Under the pieces are notes generated by a model that saw only the letters and a list, made by a program, of their open reading frames with translations, was not told where the DNA came from and ran no database searches. Shown in pieces: positions 51,618-64,000 of a stretch of DNA of 64,000 nt. This stretch comes from Heterotrichella gracilis (taxonomy: Eukaryota; Sar; Xanthophyceae; Tribonematales; Xanthonemataceae): assembly GCA_032358255.1 (NCBI GenBank), contig JAULBX010032035.1:62001-126000 (forward strand), written 5' to 3'. Position numbers and translations under genes: made by a program. Each line of letters opens with the position of its first letter. Positions within the stretch are counted from its first letter, which is position 1.

Positions 51618-53368
51618 ATGGTCCCGGCATCGGACGACCCATCGCATGGCACCGCCCTCACCAAGGCTCTCACACTACTGGAGGAAGTAATTGCTGACCT
51701 GGAAAAGCATGCCGGCGCACTGGGCACCAGCGGTACGGCACAAGCTCCCGAACTAACGCAAACGGTGCACTTGAATTGGATCTAGTTGTTCACGTTTGCA
51801 GGCAATGGGAATGCCAAGCAGGCACAACGTTGTTGGCTCTGCGGCAAACCGGGCACTCCCTCTTGCTCTCTATCTGGTTTCCTTTTTAAAAAGAGACCCA
51901 CAATGTACTCCCTGCATCTGCTCTGGGCATGCACCGCATGTCCATGCATATCATCCCCACCAGCAATCCCACCCCACACACAAACTCTTTGCCACGTCTC
52001 CGCCGGCACCACCACTGAACTCTCTATTCTTCATCTTGAAATTCTCCCAATCTTCCTACTTCCTTCCCGCAGCCGCCCCCAGCGACCCACAGCCAGCGCC
52101 TGCCCCCACCACCGCCCCTGCCAAGCCAGCCAAGGCGCCCAAGCAACCCAAGGCCAAGCCAGCCAAGGAGGCAGCTGCAGAGCAGGCTCCTGCCAGTGAA
52201 GACCTGTTTGCACGCGCGCAGCTGGTGGTGAGTTGCGTGAACTCTGGCACACGCATGCTTTGCCATGGCATGGACCGCAACGGGCATTGTCACACAGCAG
52301 CTTGGGGGTAGCTGTGGATCAGGCAGTGCTGGCAACGGAGCAGCATGGGCGTCATGTGCTAGTCATGGTCCAGCATTTATACGGGCCGCAGCCGTCACCT
52401 CGCTGTGCGCCTTGGTGTATCTCAGCCAGTAATGCACGCACCATCTCTCGGACATCATACCACCTGCACGTCACTAGCGCTGACGCATGAAGGATCCTAG
52501 GACGCGACATGCTGCATTTGGAGGACAAAGCTGTGCAGCGCTGCACACCAATACACTGCCGCTCCCCCCACCAGCACCCATACCCACACCACCCCTGCAG
52601 GTTGCGCGTGTTGTGGCGGTGGAGGAAGTGCCCAACTCCGACAAGCTGTACCGCTGCCAGGTGGAGGTGGGCGGCGGAGTGCAGCGCCAGATCTTGGCGG
52701 GCCTCAAGTTGTTTGTGCCAGCCGAAACCCTACAGGGCAGCCTGGTAGTGACCATACTCAACCTCAAGGCAGCCAAGCTGGCAGGTGGGTGCTGCGGGGC
52801 ACTAGTGTATGGGGTCATGAGAGTGGGTGGTGGTGGGTGGTGACGGGAAGATGTTGGCAGGTGGAACAGGGTGAGGGTGGTGCATTGATGTGGCGTAAAT
52901 TATGTGACGTAGATCACGATATCACTAGTCCGGATTCTCGTGGATCGGGACTTGATGAACATCACATGCGACCTGAGGTGCTGCATCCCATGTGGATGGC
53001 GACCCCGCGTGCATACCTACAGCTTGCATCCTAGGGTTTTGGTTCGAAACCCTAATTTTGCCGCCACAGGTGAACTCAGTGAGGGCATGATCCTGGCTGC
53101 CGAGGCGCCCACCTCTGAGGGTTCCGGAACCATGGTGGAAACCCTAATCCCGCCGCATGGCGCAGCCCCTGGGGACCCAGTCTATCCCCAGGGCTCCAGC
53201 CCCAGCCCCAGCTACCCCAAGGTGCTGAAATCCGACCAATGGCGGAAGGTCATGGCGGGGCTGCGGGTGCAAGGGGGGAAGGCCACGCATGAGGGGAGGA
53301 CACTGGTGACTGGGGGTGGGGAGGTGACGCTGCCCGGGAGCATACCCGATGGGACTGGCATCCACTGA
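51618..53368 (+). CDS. AIMP1/EMAP-II-like tRNA-binding protein
   Basis: Four exons, 51618-51732, 52073-52227, 52601-52784 and 53070-53368, give 250 aa plus TGA. The start codon sits in CACAATGG, a good algal context. Residues 1-38 include a possible short helix (ALTKALTLLEEVIADLEKHA). Residues 39-85 are a Pro/Ala/Lys linker (PAKPAKAPKQPKAKPAK). From about 90 to 250 lies an EMAP-II type tRNA_bind OB domain: VARVVAVEEVPNSDKLYRCQ, then QILAGLKLFVPAETLQGSLV, then LNLKAAKLAGELSEGMILAA, and PPHGAAPGDPVYP. This matches Arc1p, AIMP1 and the plant homologue At2g40660. Such proteins bind tRNA and help cluster aminoacyl-tRNA synthetases in the cytosol. At 250 aa it is shorter than human AIMP1 (312 aa) because the N-terminal part is reduced. 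Confidence 0.9.
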
Positions 53369-55029
53369 TCAGGGCAGTGGTGAGCTGGGGACCAATGACG
53401 GGACTGGTGTTGGCTCATGACTCCCAGCGCAGCTTGCAAAGCCAATAAGCACTCTCTCGCATGCGCAGACGATTGCATGCTTGTGGCACATGATCATCCA
53501 TGGCATGGTGTCGTGTGCGTTGTCTGGCATGCCTGCAGGCAAGGCTTGGTGAGCAGCATGCTGGTCTACCACACTGTCAGCAGCCAGTTTAGCTAGCCTG
53601 TTACGTCTACAAGTACATATGATGGCGTGAGCTCGCACGTCAGGCCATGCCAATTTTATCCAACATGCGTGGCTATTAGGGGATCCAGGGAGTGTAGTAG
53701 AAAGAATACTAGTACCTAGGTAATAGTGAAAGTACGGTTCGTCCTGAAAGAAAAGAAAAGGAAACAGACGCCAAAGGCGTAAATAAATCCTGCATACAAT
53801 TGCTACCATCATGATGATTATGTCCCGCGGACATTTGAGAGCCGCGGCGTGCTTTGAACCATTTGCCATGGAAGAGATTATGCACATGCATGGCAGCCAA
53901 CTTCTTTTCCACCTTTTCTTTGTTTCTACCATGCATGATGATCCGCTCGCCAAGATCTGATGCATTTGTAAAATCAATTTATCATGTGGAATATGTTTAC
54001 TTCGATTTTTGAAAGAAAGAAAGGGGACGCACAGAGGGACCACTGGCTCAAACCCAAAAAACACAGCCTGTGACAGGGAAATAGCTGTGCGTCATCCGAT
54101 GAGTCATGACGCAGTGCATGTTCAATTCACCATCTGATTCAGCTGGTGCACCCCGCCAATAATTGCCAAATAATATTATGGTGGTACGGTACACTCTTAT
54201 TGAATGCCGCTGGCAATTTGGCATGGCATGGGCATTGCCGATGATCACGTGACGCGGCGTACCGTACTTTGTGCACCAGGTCCAGCAGCAGCAGCCAACA
54301 AGACGTGTTCCGCAGTAGTGACAGTAGTCCAAGACTGTCTGCTTGCAGTGCGCACAATTTGCCGCAGCTTGCTCTGAGTCAGCAAGACTGAGTATTGAGC
54401 CAGGTATCGCCCCCAAAGGCCTAAGGGATGCATCATGCCCATGATGTCATTGAACCAGAAACAGTTGTTTTGTTACCACTCAAGACAATGCATCATGCAT
54501 GGGTCACACCAACCACAGTTCATGATGACAACAAAGGTGAAGTGGTGCAAGCCCGTCCTGGCTGATCCAAGCCTCGTCCAGCTGTCAGCTCAGTGAGGCA
54601 CTGCCAGTGATCAAATTGGCATACCGTGGCGACGCTGTGCTGCAAAGGCAATTAATGAAACCCTGCTGTGTTGAATGGGCCACACCCTTCACTGCACATG
54701 CACACGCTGGCACCTGCACCACCCGCCATTGCCATGCGCCTGACACATGCTTTGCTCCAGCTGCCACCTGTGTGCCATAGCTGCCATTCTAAAAACAACT
54801 CCAACTCTGGGCCACCATATACAGGGTATGCCTCCAAGGGGGGTCCTGGCAGCGTAGTAGATACCCCTGCGCTGGTCCCAGTCTCTCCCAGTCCGAGCAG
54901 TTTCCTTGCAATGCTTCCCCTCGCCAAAGTGCTCCCCTTGGTTTGCGCTCTGCCACTGTATGGCAGCCTGGGCACTCTCCCACCGCATGCTAGCCTGAGT
55001 ACTCTGCCACTGCATGCTAGCCTGGCTGT
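53369..55029. other. Convergent 3' region of the tRNA-binding and PRMT4 genes
   Basis: About 1.7 kb without a supported gene. A minus-strand open frame of 231 codons (53369-54064) has no codon bias or known motif and is probably chance. A TGTAA at 53967-53971 may end the plus-strand gene. Confidence 0.5.
53967..53971 (+). terminator. Candidate poly(A) signal TGTAA for the tRNA-binding gene
   Basis: TGTAA, 599 nt beyond the stop of the AIMP1-like gene. Confidence 0.35.
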
Positions 55030-55056
55030 GCCCCGCATCACAGCATGTCCGCCACA
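55030..55056 (-). repeat. Copy of the PRMT4 gene end
   Basis: CCCCGCATCACAGCATGTCC, the complement of the last codons, stop and following bases of the PRMT4 gene at 55057-55076, is duplicated immediately downstream in gene sense. Confidence 0.85.
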
Positions 55057-55063
55057 CCCCGCA

Positions 55064-60975
<5,912 letters not shown>

Positions 60976-62012
60976 GCCTGCAGTGGATGGCCACGCTAGC
61001 GGCGCACGGATAGGCACAAAGCACTAAGGTGCAACGACGACTTGTTCAAGGTCATGCTTTCCACAGAGTTACGCCCCAGTTGATGGCAGTAGCGGGCAAT
61101 ATTAGGTAGATCTTTGGGCGATGAGTGGGGACGGGTGCATGCATGCAGGCCAAAATCTGCCTGTGGGTTGCTCACGCAGCGGCGACCTGGCCGAGTAGCT
61201 ACAATATACTTGACGAGAAGCAAGCTTTGGATGTCTGCCTGTGTGCAGCCAGACAGTAGTATCAGCAATAGTGTAGCTGCATATGCATGCCTCGGGGTAG
61301 CGAAAACGTGCCCCATTTTCCGAGACAAAAGGTAAATAATGTTTCATTTTAAAAGGATAACTGGGGCAAAGTTTTGTGTCAGCAACCAGCCAGCCTGTCC
61401 ATGCTTTCAGCTACAGCAATAAGATGGTGGTGCTGAATACATAGAACACATGCAACGGTCATACCTCAATTGTCACACAGCTGGTTTTGGAAACATTCGT
61501 TGCGCCAGCAAAGTGTGTGGACGTGATGCGAAGCGTGACTGCCCTTCTGCCGTTTAGATATTGAGACTGTCAATCACCACAAGCTGACCCACACTGGTGT
61601 TGCTGCAAAATAATTCAAGAACTGCTGCTGTACCTACACTATGTTGGACATGCTCTGCCAGACCGAAAAAGGACACGAATGGTTGCAGAAAGACCTCTAC
61701 ACCTTGCGGGGTTATAACCAAACCCTTGCAAAGGGTTTGTTGCCACCGAAAACGGTGTGTCATGATCAGCCACATCTCGTCATGTACCAAGTCACACTAG
61801 CTACTTAATGCGGTGACCACCCGCGGTGTAAACGCAGTTGCTGGCCAAGCCAGCCTCCCCCAGCGATACAACGGTGGGTGCATGCCAGACTTGTCATGGG
61901 GAAAGTGAAGCTGCCGTTAAATTACCCAATCCATGATGATCCACATGAGCAATCCAGCACTTCGTCCCTCTAACAGGAACCACCTCTTTGGTTGCAAACC
62001 CCGCCCCTTGCA
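60976..62012. other. Spacer between PRMT4 and TBL-like genes
   Basis: About 1 kb holding the promoter side of PRMT4 and the 3' flank of the TBL-like gene. No supported gene and no clear poly(A) signal. Confidence 0.5.
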
Positions 62013-63681
62013 TCAGGCCCCCGCCGCCACCATGCCGTGCAGCATGCGCGTGAGGCGCTCCGTCCACATGTTGTAGGGACCCGGCCCGCAGTAGTGTGTG
62101 CACTCCTGCTCCGCATGCAGCCGCCAGGCGGGCACCGTCTCATTGAAGGTCTCCAAGTAGGGCACCCCCCCGGCCTGCACGATGCGCTTGGCCCACATGT
62201 TGCGCCACCCCCCCTGCACGATGTACACGTTCTCCCCTTGCAGGTGCCCCTCGTTGGTGAGGTTGACGGCAGGCAGGGGTAGGCACTTGAGTGGCTTTTT
62301 CACCTTGTTGGGCAGCAGGCGCCCTGCATCCTTGGGATGAGGGTACTCCCCATTGATGGTCTCAAAATGCTGCGTCCCCGTGTCCCTGAAAATGGTCAGC
62401 GGCATCTCCCCCTTGTGCTCCCCATACCACCCCACAAACTGCTGCAGCAGAGAGTGGTAGTTGTCTGTCTGAAAATGGTGCCAGATGCCAAAGTTTATCA
62501 GCAGCACGTCGGTGCGCTGGGCGCCCAGGAGGTGGAGGGAGGGGAGGTAATCCTTCACCACGTCTCCCCCCTTGTTGACCCGCACGTGGCAGATGCGGGT
62601 GCCCTGGATGAGGTGCGCGCACACTGGGAGGGCCTTGCCGTGCTGCCCGTCCTTCACCACGCGCTCCTTGATGGCAGCAACCTGCGCCGGCCAGCGGGAG
62701 GGTTGATCACCATTTCTTTAGGACTATTTTTGGACTGATATTTGACTAGTTGTCTACTGTAAAACAAACAAGCATTTCTATTAGAATGTCAAATAAGTTG
62801 ATACAAGAAAAATGCATGCGCTCCACCACAATGATGTTGCATGAGTCGATGCTCCGATGAACATCCTCTTTTGTAATTGTGATTGTGAGGATCTCAATGT
62901 GCTGGTTGTATGCATATTCGCGGTACATTTAGGTAAGCACCTGCTGGTAAGTGACAAGCATTCCACCAATGCAGCAGATGAGCGGTCTGCCAGTCTTGCA
63001 TGCCTCCATCCCTAATTATGGGGGACATGGGGATGGTATAGATGACAATGGGGATGGAGGCATAGGGATGGGATGGGGGTGCCGATGACAAGGCTTCAAA
63101 GACACCGAGATCCAACACCACCCTCGTTCTTATGACCCTACCTGCTTTGGATCACTGGTGACCGGGACGTCAGTCCCATAGTCATGCTCCCCGTCTGCAA
63201 ACCCGCCCATCAGGCACTTGACGGTATAGTAGTGCAGGCGGGTCATGGAGTCACCCATCAACCACAGGGTGCGGCCCCGGATGAGCTTGAAAAGGTCACA
63301 TGGCAGCCACGTCAGCATCTCAGTCTGCCCCCGCCCCCGGATGGCGCTGATGTAGTCGTTGAGGGCGCCCCCCCCGCACCCCCAGATTTGCTTGCACCCC
63401 CACACGTATAGGCCCCTGGGGAAGGCCCCGTCTTTGACCGATTGGATGTATCCCTGGCTGATTTGGGGGTCGCAGGCATTGAATGCCCGGGACCCCGGCT
63501 CGAGGCCCATTGCAAGGGGGTCTAGTGCGGTGACTGTGAAGGGGATGGAGGGGGGGGTGGCTGTGGCTGTGGCTGCGGCTGCGCTGTGCTGGTGGTGGTG
63601 GTGGTGGAGCGTGAGGGTGGCAAAGAGGATGAGGTGGAGGAGGGGGGGCCGTGGGCTGGGAGGTGGTGGGCGGGGCGCCAT
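62013..63681 (-). CDS. PC-esterase / TBL-like polysaccharide O-acetyltransferase
   Basis: Two exons in minus order, 63681-63142 and 62681-62013, give 402 aa plus stop. After a Pro-rich start there is a hydrophobic stretch (PLLHLILFATLTL, about 13-25), which fits a type II Golgi anchor. The GDS-type block LWLMGDSMTRLHYYTVKCLM puts the serine at 145. INFGIWHHF and RDTGTQHFE follow, as in plant TBL/ESK1 proteins. The C-terminal acid-His motif reads ECTHYCGPGPYNMW (373-386), with Glu where plant TBLs have Asp in DxxH. The family acetylates wall or surface glycans. An in-frame ATG at 63834 would add 51 residues; the inner ATG was preferred because it puts the anchor near the N-terminus. The acceptor glycan is unknown. 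Confidence 0.85.
63010..63085. repeat. Degenerate GGGGATGG-rich minisatellite in TBL-like intron
   Basis: Irregular ACATGGGGATGG, ACAATGGGGATGG and GCATAGGGATGGGATGGG units in the only intron of the TBL-like gene. Confidence 0.7.
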
Positions 63682-64000
63682 GGCGGCAGGGGGCAAGAGG
63701 GGGGTGGGGGCTGCCAGCGGGGAGGGAATCAGGGTGAGGGCAGGGGGACTAGAATAGGACAAGCCAACGTGAGCTTGTGGCATAAGGCCCAAATGGTATA
63801 TATGCGTAGTTGCTTGTGCTTGCTGTGGCGCCATTCACCCTGGGTGGCAGGGTGTATAGCAAATGGGGCGCGTAAGTAGGGGGTGGAAAGTGCCCGATGG
63901 GTGGAGTGGACAGTGGCACACAGCCATTGGTCGTGATCAAAGGAAACAATATATTGCAATACAGCAAGGTAAGTGAACCACGAGGAGCCAGATTCAGACA
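63682..64000. other. Upstream region of the TBL-like gene
   Basis: The open frame continues upstream to an ATG at 63834, so part of this may be coding. Otherwise it should be 5' UTR and promoter. No other gene is visible. Confidence 0.4.

Noticed and set aside
53369-54064. Minus-strand open frame of 231 codons
   Set aside because: No known motif, no codon bias, A/T-rich stretches, and it lies in the 3' region between two genes.

Overview
The window is nuclear DNA of a green alga. The evidence is GC-rich coding exons split by many short GT-AG introns, stop codons used in the standard way, TGTAA poly(A) signals as in chlorophycean algae, and plant-lineage families (Alfin-like, DUF506, PC-esterase/TBL, plant-type PRMT4, At4g28440-like OB-fold). 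Interstitial TTTAGGG repeats are scattered through introns and spacers. A volvocalean such as a Haematococcus relative would fit, but that placement is inference.

Layout. 1-296 (+): last exon of an unrecognised gene. 2701-3961 (+): DUF506/PDDEXK_6 protein. 6289-15135 (+): SDA1, a 60S ribosome-biogenesis factor, 17 exons and 799 aa. 21077-16096 (-): 1223-aa low-complexity protein with a C-terminal J domain, convergent with SDA1. 25895-22331 (-) and 31285-27374 (-): two tandem GT61-family type II glycosyltransferases with identical intron phases. about 35370-33086 (-): KH-type RNA-binding protein, 5' end unresolved. 35725-41400: three head-to-tail copies of the 5' region of the next gene. 41401-46414 (+): bestrophin/UPF0187 anion channel, 516 aa. 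47961-47292 (-): small OB-fold protein, 139 aa. 51129-49311 (-): Alfin-domain protein that ends in a Tudor-like domain where a PHD finger would be expected. 51618-53368 (+): AIMP1/EMAP-II-like tRNA-binding protein, divergent from the Alfin gene across 488 bp. 60975-55064 (-): PRMT4/CARM1, 522 aa. 63681-62013 (-): PC-esterase/TBL-like protein. Exon models were built by hand; lengths and phases were checked to sum to whole codons for every complete gene.

The genes do not form one pathway. SDA1, the KH protein and the tRNA-binding protein concern RNA and translation. PRMT4 and the Alfin-Tudor protein concern chromatin. The two GT61 enzymes and the TBL-like enzyme are probably Golgi glycan enzymes.

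The most striking signal is structural. In at least five genes the introns carry decayed copies of the neighbouring exon edge together with its splice site. Copies of exon ends plus donor lie in the downstream intron, and copies of acceptor plus exon start lie in the upstream intron. They are often joined by TTTAGGG. The clearest case is a four-copy array beside a PRMT4 exon. I know of no named element that explains this. Other points are the fivefold mix of copies in SDA1, a family of small fold-back elements with TCAAGG and AATAAGA ends, and large hairpins in the bestrophin upstream region.
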